64,000 nt of DNA from Pedosphaera sp. (GTDB lineage: Bacteria > Verrucomicrobiota > Verrucomicrobiia > Limisphaerales > Pedosphaeraceae), in assembly GCA_028293325.1 (NCBI GenBank), contig JAQGPA010000184.1:1-64000 (forward strand). The letters run 5' to 3'. A model generated the notes under the pieces. It was not told where the DNA came from and searched no databases. It saw only the letters and a list, made by a program, of their open reading frames with translations. Within the stretch, counting starts at the first letter, position 1. Each line of letters begins with the position of its first letter. Both the position numbers and the translations under genes were made by a program. Of the stretch, positions 27,900 to 34,677 are shown piece by piece.

Positions 27900-28640
27900 T
27901 TAATCGCAAGCGCCTCCCCCTTTGGTGGCCTGCAATTCAGCCACCCAAAGCGTCATGACGGGTTTTTTCACAATCTGATCTCCCGCATACAAACCCTCTT
28001 TCACTTCCACCGCGTCGATGCTCTCAGCGCCGGTCTTGATTGGCGTGCGAAAGAAGTAAGTTCCATTTACCACGTAAGCGAAAGTCCCCTCGGAAGTCTT
28101 CAGCACTGCCGGGCGGGGGATCGCGGTGACCTGCTGAGACTGAGCGGCGGTAAAAGTGGCTTGGAACGAGGTTCCAATCCGGTAGCGACCTTCCGGGTCA
28201 GGAATCTGGATCAGCACCTCGGTCTGGTGCAGGAGGGATTGGGTGGATGAGTTAAGCCGCACCAATGTCCCCTTTACTTTTTCTCCTGCGCTCGTGGCAC
28301 GCTCCAGCATGACTGCCTGACCTTCCTTCAGTTCTCTGCCTTCTTCCTCCGTGACAAAGCCCGTCAGGCAACCCACTGGGGCATTTGGTTCTCCTTGGCG
28401 ATAGATCTGAACCGTAGTTGAAATCACTGCCGCCAAGTTCTGTTCACTGGCTTCCACCAGTTCCAAGCCGATAATCCGCCTGGTTTCATTGGCGATGCGC
28501 AGCCCTTTCCCTTCTTTATAAGTAATTCCGATTGGCTCCGGCTCCTTCGCGGCGTCCGCGGCAGGCTGCTGCTTGGCACAGCCTGAAAGGACCAGGGCAG
28601 CAGAAATAAAAATAACCGTAAACACGGTGGAGGATTTCAT
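27900..28640 (-). CDS. Minimal periplasmic adaptor lipoprotein of the Czc-type pump
   Basis: 246 residues, against about 380-520 for usual CzcB/CusB adaptors. A lipoprotein signal ends in LVLSGC. What remains matches the beta-barrel and membrane-proximal parts of an adaptor: YKEGKGLRIANETRRIIGLE at the start, GRYRIGTSFQATFTAAQSQQ and VTAIPRPAVLKTSEGTFAYV in the middle, and AVEVKEGLYAGDQIVKKPV near the end. The long alpha-helical hairpin that contacts TolC channels is absent, and there is no N-terminal metal-binding domain. It is coupled to the channel gene by an ATGA overlap. The reading frame is intact, so this looks like a stable short form. Confidence 0.82.
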   Translation of the reverse strand: MKSSTVFTVIFISAALVLSGCAKQQPAADAAKEPEPIGITYKEGKGLRIANETRRIIGLELVEASEQNLAAVISTTVQIYRQGEPNAPVGCLTGFVTEEEGRELKEGQAVMLERATSAGEKVKGTLVRLNSSTQSLLHQTEVLIQIPDPEGRYRIGTSFQATFTAAQSQQVTAIPRPAVLKTSEGTFAYVVNGTYFFRTPIKTGAESIDAVEVKEGLYAGDQIVKKPVMTLWVAELQATKGGGACD

Positions 28641-29995
28641 TTTTGTTTCTCAGAAGACTGGAGAGAATCAGGAAGCTGAGGCTGCTCCTGATGGGCAGGC
28701 CCAAGCTCGCGGAGGGGGCTGCCGGTGAGCACCTCCAACTGTTGGAGACTCTCCAAGGCATCGCCTTGCGTGTCCAGAATGGCCTCCAAGGCATCTAAAT
28801 ATTTTCCTTGGAGTTCGGTGTAAGTGGAAATCGGCAAAGCCCCCAGGCGGTAATGCCGGTCGCCCAGTTCGGCTGCTTCCCGGAGTTCCTGCACGGCGTT
28901 GGTGGGCCATTGGGCCATTTCCGCCAGACGTGTCTGGTAAAGCAAATAACTTTCACGCAATTCACGCTCGACCTTTCGCTGGCTAAGTAGCAAAGAGGTT
29001 GCTGCCTGCTCCTGCCGCGCTTTGGCTGCTTCAATGTTACCCTTGTTGCGATTCCAGAGCGGTAAGGGCACCGACACCCCGATTCCGACCCTCTGTTCCG
29101 TATCACCCGCTTTTTCCTGGGAATAGAATGGAGCAATGCTGATGGCTGGCCAGCGTTCATTTTTGCTCAAGTCCACCTTGAACCCCTGCTGTGTCAATTC
29201 GACCTGGCGCATCTGCAACTCAAAATTGTTGGTGGCGGCAAGGTTCAGCAGTTCTTCCACTGAGCCCAGAGACGGAAATTTCAGGGTGGCATTGGCGACC
29301 GTCAGTGGAACTGAGAGCGGTTGTCCCCGGAGTTGATTGAGTTCAAACAGCGCGGACTGGGCGGCTTTGGTGGCTTCACTGGCGCGGCGTTTTAAGGTGA
29401 TGATGGTGGCCTCGATGATGCGGGTTTCCAGGAGGGGCGTCACCCCGGCTGGCTCACGCTGCACCAGGACTTCCACCAACTCCCGACCGCGAGCGGAAAC
29501 TTCCTGTGCGGCCTGGGCTTTCTCCTGGGCGATCAACAACGTATAGCCCAAGCTGCGAATCTTTGCCGCCAACGCCGCTTTGAATTGAGCGAAGCCAAGT
29601 TCGGCCAGTTCGACCTGGCGATTAGCAATGGCCTTTCGGAGCGCCAGTCGGCCTGGATACTCAAAGGACTGGGACACGGACATCGACCAGGTCAACCCTT
29701 CGCCAGCCAGGCCGCCACCGCCATCGGTAGTCCGTTTCCGCCCAAGCTCCACTTCCGCTTGCGGGTTCGCCAAGGTTCCGGCAGACCTCCGGTCACCCCT
29801 GGCCACGGCGATCTCGGCGTGGTAAAAGTTCAGCTCCGGGTTTTTCTCCATCGCCTCCGTCACCAGCCTATCCAGCATGACCGCAGGCACCGCATTGGTG
29901 GCGGATTGTGTCTGGGCCAAGGATTCCGGGCCTTGCAGAGAAAGGAGCACTGCTCCAGCAACGAGGAGATATTTAACAAAAGTTCTTTGCTTCAT
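28637..29995 (-). CDS. TolC-family outer-membrane channel of the Czc-type pump
   Basis: 452 residues with a signal peptide (YLLVAGAVLLSLQGPESLAQ). Two TolC repeats are visible: the first starts LDRLVTEAMEKNPELNFYHA, and the second contains VEELLNLAATNNFELQMRQV, each with long coiled helices (WNRNKGNIEAAKARQEQAAT). It is of the CzcC/CusC outer-membrane factor type. It shares an ATGA overlap with the short adaptor gene downstream and follows a small Cys-containing protein gene by 83 bases. Confidence 0.9.
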   Translation of the reverse strand: MKQRTFVKYLLVAGAVLLSLQGPESLAQTQSATNAVPAVMLDRLVTEAMEKNPELNFYHAEIAVARGDRRSAGTLANPQAEVELGRKRTTDGGGGLAGEGLTWSMSVSQSFEYPGRLALRKAIANRQVELAELGFAQFKAALAAKIRSLGYTLLIAQEKAQAAQEVSARGRELVEVLVQREPAGVTPLLETRIIEATIITLKRRASEATKAAQSALFELNQLRGQPLSVPLTVANATLKFPSLGSVEELLNLAATNNFELQMRQVELTQQGFKVDLSKNERWPAISIAPFYSQEKAGDTEQRVGIGVSVPLPLWNRNKGNIEAAKARQEQAATSLLLSQRKVERELRESYLLYQTRLAEMAQWPTNAVQELREAAELGDRHYRLGALPISTYTELQGKYLDALEAILDTQGDALESLQQLEVLTGSPLRELGPAHQEQPQLPDSLQSSEKQK

Positions 29996-30078
29996 AAACG
30001 GACACTACGAGTTAAAAAGGCGATCACGGACGCGGAGCACACGCCAAAGACGAGAGGAGTCCTACGGAGAGGACTTAA

Positions 30079-30462
30079 TTACGAAGCAAGAGAAGGAGCA
30101 CGTACCGGCAGGGCGGTGCGAGCGGTAAATTGCGGGAGATGCAGATTATCAGGTGGCCAGGCAGCCACACGGCTGGAGTAAATCTCGGCTGGTGGCTCGG
30201 GCAAGGAAGGTTGTAAGAACACGGGCGAAAACAGGATGGCCACCGGAAGAACCGCCTGGTTTTCCTGGAATTTGTAACCCGCTTTTTCGACGATGTTGCA
30301 CCTGCTTTCGCAGGAATCGTGTTTGGAAGCAGCCCGGGATTCGCCTTGGGAACAACAATCATCCGTGGGGATCAGACCGGCCACTTCAAAGTAACAATGC
30401 GAGGTCACTGGCATCCAGATCACCAGTAGCAGGAAGCTCGCGATTACTTTTAGTCTGTCCAC
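30079..30462 (-). CDS. Small secreted Cys-containing protein at the head of the Czc-type operon
   Basis: 127 residues with a signal-like N-terminus (VIASFLLLVIWMPVTSHC). The segment DDCCSQGESRAASKHDSCES, followed by RCNIVEK, contains a cluster of Cys. The C-terminal half is Pro-rich (LPEPPAEIYSSRVAAWPP). No family is recognised. A protein of similar plan (signal peptide, Cys cluster, Pro/Ser-rich tail) precedes the Cus-type operon at 34313. Both positions suggest a metal-related leader protein. Confidence 0.6.
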   Translation of the reverse strand: MDRLKVIASFLLLVIWMPVTSHCYFEVAGLIPTDDCCSQGESRAASKHDSCESRCNIVEKAGYKFQENQAVLPVAILFSPVFLQPSLPEPPAEIYSSRVAAWPPDNLHLPQFTARTALPVRAPSLAS

Positions 30463-30542
30463 TGAGTGGAAAATACGGATTGTCGGGAATTGTGCAACTC
30501 CTTAATGCAGGAGAACCCGAAACGAATGCGACAATAGTTGCC

Positions 30543-30634
30543 TCACTCCTTCAGTTGTTTGGCGATGAGAATCACCAGATAAACAATCAAGAGAATCCCG
30601 CAATCGTCCAAATCCACATTCCGGCCATCATCAT
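30543..30634 (-). pseudogene. Tiny membrane protein gene with a frameshift
   Basis: A strong Shine-Dalgarno (AAGGAGGAAGG) precedes ATGATGATG at 30634. The frame gives MMMAGMWIWTIAGFS and then a TGA. A one-base shift at the TTCTC run continues as LLIVYLVILIAKQLKE and a stop at 30543. Joined, it would be a roughly 30-residue protein with one Met/Trp-rich membrane helix, like the very small membrane peptides often found with copper and zinc efflux operons. It lies 80 bases upstream of the 127-residue protein gene. It could be a real frameshift, a sequencing error, or a recoding site. Confidence 0.5.
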
Positions 30635-30697
30635 ACTGGTCCTTCCTCCTTGGGTCACCGTATCAGACGCTCCCACGCAATGACACCAGCTTAGCTT

Positions 30698-30722
30698 TAT
30701 GCTGCTTCCCATTGCCAAATCC
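30698..30722 (-). promoter_or_regulatory. Weak candidate ECF-type promoter of the Czc-type operon
   Basis: Minus strand: GGATTTG, 11 bases, then CAGCATA. The -35 word and spacing match the module at 31822 and 33916. The -10 word keeps only the first C and the final ATA. It lies 64 bases upstream of the ATG at 30634. Confidence 0.3.
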
Positions 30723-30830
30723 AATTTTAATATCGATCAGCGGCTGGGTGTCTGCAACCTGAATGAATTTGCGCAGAGTGAGTATGGAGTAACAGGGAGT
30801 GCCGGAAACACAAACAGGCGGTACCCATAA

Positions 30831-30849
30831 GATACTGCAAATGAGTATC
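30831..30849. promoter_or_regulatory. Inverted repeat GATACT-N7-AGTATC, possible operator
   Basis: Perfect 6-bp arms with a 7-base spacer in a divergent promoter region next to metal genes. The geometry is like MerR-family operators, but no MerR-type gene is in the window. Confidence 0.35.
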
Positions 30850-30895
30850 CTTTGAATCGCACGTTTTGTGGCATACGTCCTGCGCTAAGTTATGT

Positions 30896-31750
30896 GTGCG
30901 ATATTTTCTGAGCATTGCTGTCTCGTTCACTTTGCTGTTAATACGAGGGCAAGCCCAATCCTTGGAGGCGAAGGAGTTCCCTTTCCAATTTCGGGAGGGG
31001 TTGATCTGGATAGAGGTGAGCGTTCCGCAAGCTGCGAAGCCGCTCAATTTCATGCTCGATTCAGGAGCCGGCGTGAGCGTTATCAACCTTCATACTGCCA
31101 AACAGTTAGGTCTGAAATTGGGCAATCGGGTCAGTGTTCGCGGGGTCCTGGCTACGGCCAGGGGTTATTGGCCAGAGCACGTCTCGGCCAGCGCGGGCGA
31201 AGTTCGTCTGCCGGAAGATTACCTGGCGGTGGATTTGGGGGATTTGAGCAAAGCTTGTGATTGTGATGTGGACGGCTTGTTGGGCGCAGACTTTTTCCGG
31301 GAGCACGTAGTACAAATTGACTTTGTGACGCGAAAAATTCGACTGTTGAAGTCCTTCAACCCAGGTAAAGAGGCTGAATCTGTGCCCTTGGAGGTGCGCC
31401 CATGCGGGCTGCGGATACCGCTCCAGGTTAATGGCGGGAGACAACAATGGATGCGTCTGGATACCGGTTGCGCTTCCGCCCTTCAGTGGGTGACATCCCA
31501 AGTCTCATCAAACCGTTGCTCACACCAAATTGCCATTGGCATGGCAAAGGTTTCCATACCGCAGATCGAAACAACTGTCCAAATCGGCAATGCACAATTT
31601 AAGGCTGTTCCTACGGGATTGCATGGGAAGGAGATTTTCGCCGGAGAGTCGGGTCTTCTGGGCAATGGCCTGCTGTCCCGATTTTCGCTTGTGACTGTTG
31701 ATGCCTCAGCGGGTCGCCTGATTCTTGGGCAACCTCACACAGTTGATTAG
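30896..31750 (+). CDS. Exported retropepsin-like aspartyl protease (two DTG/DSG motifs)
   Basis: 284 residues from the GTG at 30896, which gives a good signal peptide (RYFLSIAVSFTLLLIRGQAQ). Two aspartyl-protease half-domains are seen: FMLDSGAGVSVINLHTAKQL, followed by flap-like and ADFF segments, then WMRLDTGCASALQWVTSQVS. The glycine-rich GLLGADFFREHVVQIDF and GLLGNGLLSRFSLVTVD elements after each motif fit the family. It is probably periplasmic. The upstream TTG at 30866 would add a Cys-rich stretch ahead of the signal and is not favoured. Its position inside the metal island is unexplained; it could process an envelope protein or the anti-sigma system. Confidence 0.78.
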   Translation: MRYFLSIAVSFTLLLIRGQAQSLEAKEFPFQFREGLIWIEVSVPQAAKPLNFMLDSGAGVSVINLHTAKQLGLKLGNRVSVRGVLATARGYWPEHVSASAGEVRLPEDYLAVDLGDLSKACDCDVDGLLGADFFREHVVQIDFVTRKIRLLKSFNPGKEAESVPLEVRPCGLRIPLQVNGGRQQWMRLDTGCASALQWVTSQVSSNRCSHQIAIGMAKVSIPQIETTVQIGNAQFKAVPTGLHGKEIFAGESGLLGNGLLSRFSLVTVDASAGRLILGQPHTVD

Positions 31751-31821
31751 CCCCCGTCCTCTACAACCTCTCTGAGTCGCTACTTCTGTAAGTTCTTGAA
31801 ATACCCCGAGCCAAAGAATTC

Positions 31822-31851
31822 TTAAGGGATTTGAGCGGCGCCGGCGTATTA
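31822..31851 (+). promoter_or_regulatory. Candidate ECF sigma promoter, copy 1
   Basis: TTAAGGGATTTG, 11 bases, then CGTATTA, ending 49 bases before the ATG at 31901. The 12-base upstream element and the spacing are identical in copy 2 at 33916-33945, while the spacer sequences differ. An ECF sigma gene lies between the two sites. Confidence 0.55.
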
Positions 31852-31900
31852 AGGATGGAACATAAACGGTGGGAGCCAACCCGCCCAACAAAACAAAACT

Positions 31901-32254
31901 ATGAAAAACATTAATAAACTCATGCTGGCGGCGGCAGTGGCCGCGAGCTTCGCGTTAGCCAACCGCGCCAGCGCGGACGATCATATATTGCTCTCGCCTC
32001 GCGCCCAAGCCAACCGTGTGAGCACATTATCCACCGCGAAAGTGACTACCACGGAAAGCAAAGCCCAGGTGGCCCCAAGTCAGGCAACCCCAGTCGGTTC
32101 CCCTCGGATGCAATCGCTTAAACTGGATCGGGCAATTGGGGACTCGAAGAACGACGTTGATCTGGTGCGTCAGCAGCGCGAGCTTGTTTACACGGGCAGG
32201 AATCCAACGCGGGATACCCAGGTGCGACAATTTGAAGTCGCCCCGCTGAAATAA
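31901..32254 (+). CDS. Small secreted protein of unknown function
   Basis: 117 residues with a signal peptide (LMLAAAVAASFALANRASAD). The mature part is polar, with short motifs DDHILLSPRAQANRVSTLS and LVYTGRNPTRDTQVRQFEVA, and has no Cys. No family is recognised. It is preceded by the candidate ECF promoter module and followed after 70 bases by the anti-sigma-like gene, so it may be part of the metal stress response. Confidence 0.65.
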   Translation: MKNINKLMLAAAVAASFALANRASADDHILLSPRAQANRVSTLSTAKVTTTESKAQVAPSQATPVGSPRMQSLKLDRAIGDSKNDVDLVRQQRELVYTGRNPTRDTQVRQFEVAPLK

Positions 32255-32289
32255 TAGTGACGATCTCCGCTACCGAAGCTAACCTTAGC

Positions 32290-32314
32290 GGGTGGCGGCT
32301 TGTCGCCGCTACCC
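32290..32314. repeat. Strong hairpin just upstream of the anti-sigma-like gene
   Basis: GGGTgGCGGC-TTGTC-GCCGCtACCC, 10-bp arms with one G/T mismatch, ending 10 bases before the ATG at 32325. It could end transcription from the previous gene, hide the ribosome site, or be a dispersed repeat. No T-run follows. Confidence 0.45.
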
Positions 32315-32324
32315 CTGTTGACGT

Positions 32325-32663
32325 ATGAAAACCGACCCGAATCAGGACAACGATCCGCTTCATAATGCCATGCAGGCCTGGAAAGTAGCGACACCACTGC
32401 CGCCGCGCTTCCAGGAACAAGTCTGGCAGCGGATTGAACAAGCGCAGGTGGTGGAGAAGGCCACCCTTTGGATGGTTTTACAGAATTGGTTTCAAACGGC
32501 ATTGTCTCGACGAGCCGTGGCTGTTTCTTACCTGGTCATATTGCTGATGGTGGGATTAACGTCCGGTTACTGGCAGGGGCGGCAAAAAGCCTCTCGGGTG
32601 GAGGCCACGCTCAGCGTGCGCTACGTTCAGTCAGTCGATCCTTATCAAATGCCCCGTCGCTGA
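32325..32663 (+). CDS. CnrY-like single-pass anti-sigma factor
   Basis: 112 residues: a cytoplasmic N-terminal part of about 63 residues with two predicted helices (LPPRFQEQVWQRIEQAQVVE), one membrane helix at about 64-83 (AVAVSYLVILLMVGLTSGYW) and a short periplasmic tail. Size and topology match CnrY-type anti-sigma proteins that hold an ECF sigma factor at the membrane. The call rests mainly on topology and the neighbours: the periplasmic sensor gene starts 3 bases later and the sigma gene follows. Direct sequence similarity to CnrY is not obvious. Confidence 0.65.
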   Translation: MKTDPNQDNDPLHNAMQAWKVATPLPPRFQEQVWQRIEQAQVVEKATLWMVLQNWFQTALSRRAVAVSYLVILLMVGLTSGYWQGRQKASRVEATLSVRYVQSVDPYQMPRR

Positions 32664-32666
32664 GAA

Positions 32667-33125
32667 ATGAAACGCACTCTCTCCATTTTAATCCTGGGTT
32701 TGTTCGTGGCTTTGAGCGCCTATTGCGGGTTTTATTTCCTCGGCACGGCTCCGGATCGCGATCTGCTTCATAGCCAGGCACCCGAATTGGCCTGGCTGAA
32801 AATGGAGTTTAATCTGAGCGATGCTGAGATGACGCGCATCTCCGATCTGCATTCGGCTTACCGGCCGCAGTGCATGGAGATGTGTCGGCGAATTGATGCC
32901 AAGAACGCCGAGTTGAAAGACTTGCTGGCAAAATCCAACACGTTAACACCCGATATTGAAAAGAAGCTGACGGAAGCGGCAGAACTCCGTTTGGAATGCC
33001 AAAAGGCCATGTTGAAACATTTTCTGGAGGTCAGTCAGACCATGCCGCCGGAAGAGGGTAAACGCTATCTTGCGTGGGTTCAGGAAAGAACCTTTTTGCC
33101 CGACTATGCCATGCAGGAGAAGTGA
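32667..33125 (+). CDS. CnrX/ZraP-like periplasmic heavy-metal sensor
   Basis: 152 residues, an N-terminal membrane anchor (LSILILGLFVALSAYCGFYF) and then a four-helix hooked hairpin as in CnrX, CpxP and Spy. Potential metal ligands are His35, His62, Cys69, Cys73, Cys111, His118 and Met126. The stretch CQKAMLKHFLEVSQTM aligns in place with the C-terminal metal-ligand helix of CnrX. The Cys residues at 69 and 73 are not CnrX-like and suggest a different or additional metal. It would report periplasmic metal to the anti-sigma protein encoded just upstream. Confidence 0.75.
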   Translation: MKRTLSILILGLFVALSAYCGFYFLGTAPDRDLLHSQAPELAWLKMEFNLSDAEMTRISDLHSAYRPQCMEMCRRIDAKNAELKDLLAKSNTLTPDIEKKLTEAAELRLECQKAMLKHFLEVSQTMPPEEGKRYLAWVQERTFLPDYAMQEK

Positions 33126-33126
33126 T

Positions 33127-33235
33127 TGAACCGGGCCTCCAAAGCTGACATGGCTGGGGGATGGACGGCAAAACTTGGTTACCAGGGCCTCACGGAGACG
33201 GGCAAGTCAGCGTCGAAACAAATGTTAAACCATAG
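33127..33235 (+). pseudogene. Remnant of the 3' end of a CusA-type RND pump gene
   Basis: The segment reads DMAGGWTAKLGYQG and then, after one missing base, PHGDGQVSVETNVKP and a TAG. The C-terminus of the intact pump at 37943-41743 reads DMAGAWTAKLVYQGPRGSGQ, then VSFDTNVKP and a TAG. Even the bases after the stop (ACTGG) agree. About 110 bases of a second pump gene copy have therefore been left between the sensor gene and the sigma gene, with a frameshift. Confidence 0.8.
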
Positions 33236-33265
33236 ACTGGATTTGGTCAGAATCGGTTAATTGCC

Positions 33266-33859
33266 ATGAGCGGTAACACTTCCGACCAGCAAGACAGTCT
33301 GGATATGGCGCGATTGGCGAATGGCCACGATGTTGCCCTGAATGATTTGATGGAGCGTCATGGTGGGAAGCTCCTCCATTATCTCATCCGCCAGTTGCAG
33401 GACGAAACCGAAGCGGCTGATGTGGCACAGGAAGCGTTCGTCCGGATTTACCTGAATCGCGCCAAATTCAAAAAGAACGCCAGGTTTTTAACCTGGCTCT
33501 ACGCCATTGCAACCAATCTGGTGCGCGACCGTTTTCGTTCCCGTGCGCGGCGTCCCCAAGTCTCGCTGGAAGCAGAAAATCCGGTCACGGGTGGCAGTTT
33601 GGGAGAAACTTTGCCGGAGGAAAAACCATCTCCCCGGGACATTATGGAAGGGGACGAATGCGCTGAAGCCGTGCGTCGTGTCATAGCCTTGCTGCCGGAG
33701 GAATTAAGGACTCCGTTGATTCTTGCTGAGTACGAAGAGCTCTCCCAGGCAGAGATCGCTGAAATTTTAGGTTGCTCTCCCAAAGCCGTGGAAACTCGGA
33801 TTTATCGGGCACGCCAGCAATTGCGTTTACAGCTGGTAAAGCTCCTCGACTGGCTTTAA
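33266..33859 (+). CDS. ECF-type RNA polymerase sigma factor (CnrH-like context)
   Basis: 197 residues. Region 2 is visible as LHYLIRQLQDETEAADVAQE, then AFVRIYLNRAKFKKNARFLT and the WLYAIATNLVRDRFRSRARR element. Region 4 has LPEELRTPLILAEYEELSQA and a helix-turn-helix (IAEILGCSPKAVETRIYRAR). The linker is typical of ECF factors. Gene order anti-sigma, sensor, sigma is the same as cnrYXH of Cupriavidus, which controls a Co/Ni RND pump. By analogy this factor should control the metal genes here, supported by two shared promoter-like modules nearby. Confidence 0.9.
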   Translation: MSGNTSDQQDSLDMARLANGHDVALNDLMERHGGKLLHYLIRQLQDETEAADVAQEAFVRIYLNRAKFKKNARFLTWLYAIATNLVRDRFRSRARRPQVSLEAENPVTGGSLGETLPEEKPSPRDIMEGDECAEAVRRVIALLPEELRTPLILAEYEELSQAEIAEILGCSPKAVETRIYRARQQLRLQLVKLLDWL

Positions 33860-33915
33860 GCGGGCGGAAAAGTTTGTTGTCCTTCTTGAGGTCGGAAAAG
33901 AAAGTTGGAAAAAGT

Positions 33916-33945
33916 TTAAGGGATTTGGTCAAATGAAACGTAATA
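33916..33945 (+). promoter_or_regulatory. Candidate ECF sigma promoter, copy 2
   Basis: TTAAGGGATTTG, 11 bases, then CGTAATA, ending 38 bases before the ATG at 33984. It matches copy 1 (31822-31851) in element and spacing. Confidence 0.55.
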
Positions 33946-33983
33946 GAGCTGCCGGTAACCATAAACAATCAAAACGAAAAGTT

Positions 33984-34274
33984 ATGAAATTACTAAAAAC
34001 ATTGGCCGTTGCCTTGCTGGTTGCGGGGGGCTTATCCATTCCCATCCTTAGCCATGCAGAAGATGCCAAAAAAGCTGATCAAGCCAAAGCCTACGCCTTG
34101 ACGACCTGCGTTGTGTCGGGTGAAAAATTGGGAGAAATGGGCAAGCCTATGCTTTATTCCTATAAGGGGCGTGAAATCAAGTTCTGCTGCCCTGACTGTC
34201 AGAAAGATTTTGACAAAGATCCCGCCAAATTCATAAAGAAGCTCGACGAGGCTGAAGCCAAAGCCAAAAAATGA
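33984..34274 (+). CDS. Small secreted YHS/TRASH-like metal-binding protein (paralogue 2)
   Basis: 96 residues from the ATG at 33984, with a signal peptide (LAVALLVAGGLSIPILSHAE). The core YALTTCVVSGEKLGEMGKPM, then GREIKFCCPDCQKDFDKDP and the tail KKLDEAEAKAKK closely match the protein at 23833-24141. An ATG at 33933 is in frame but lies inside the promoter module, so it was not used. It is probably a periplasmic metal-binding protein under ECF sigma control (inference). Confidence 0.8.
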   Translation: MKLLKTLAVALLVAGGLSIPILSHAEDAKKADQAKAYALTTCVVSGEKLGEMGKPMLYSYKGREIKFCCPDCQKDFDKDPAKFIKKLDEAEAKAKK

Positions 34275-34312
34275 GCCTTTGACGGGCGGCTTGAATCTCC
34301 TACATTGATGCC

Positions 34313-34663
34313 ATGAAGAGCGTGTTTGCCATCCTATTCAGCCTCCTGCTGATTGCGACGCAAACCGCATTCATGGCCGGAGGGGCTGACTCGACGCCCC
34401 CAAAAAGTTCTGTCGGCGACTGCTGTTGTTCCCACTGTCAAAAGCACTGTTGCTTCCGTAACGATGTTCCCGCGCCCCAGTCTTCCCCCGCAATGCCAAC
34501 GGGCTCGGCTTCCCAAAATAACTGGCAGTTTCTGTTGGCGATAGTTCCTCATCTGCTTAATCAGTCCAACACCGAATTTTCTCAGTTCGTTCCCTCTGAT
34601 TATCCCGCTTTCTCCCTGAGCACTGTTCCGCTTTATGAGCGGGATTGCAGCTATCGAATCTGA
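34313..34663 (+). CDS. Small secreted Cys-rich protein at the head of the Cus-type operon
   Basis: 116 residues with a signal peptide (VFAILFSLLLIATQTAFMAG). A dense Cys/His cluster follows, GDCCCSHCQKHCCFRND, then a Pro/Ser/Gln-rich part. Six Cys and two His in 13 residues make metal binding likely. No named family is recognised. It resembles in plan the 127-residue protein heading the Czc-type operon. It lies upstream of DUF3347 and cusCBA-like genes on the same strand. Confidence 0.65.
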   Translation: MKSVFAILFSLLLIATQTAFMAGGADSTPPKSSVGDCCCSHCQKHCCFRNDVPAPQSSPAMPTGSASQNNWQFLLAIVPHLLNQSNTEFSQFVPSDYPAFSLSTVPLYERDCSYRI

Positions 34664-34677
34664 TTTTCCCTTCCTCC

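Larger units (their letters stand above)
30635..30895. other. Divergent regulatory region between the Czc-type operon and the aspartyl protease gene
   Basis: Intergenic DNA holding a candidate ECF promoter for the minus strand (30698-30722) and a perfect 6-7-6 inverted repeat (30831-30849) 46 bases before the protease start. No further gene is seen. Confidence 0.5.

Noticed and set aside
30153-30683. 176-codon plus-strand frame in the metal island
   Set aside because: It is antisense to the 127-residue secreted protein and the frameshifted mini gene, both of which have signal or ribosome-site support.
33239-33265. GGATTTGGTCA just before the sigma gene as an autoregulated promoter
   Set aside because: The -35-like word matches, but no CGTNNTA follows at 11 bases, and the site is too close to the ATG at 33266.
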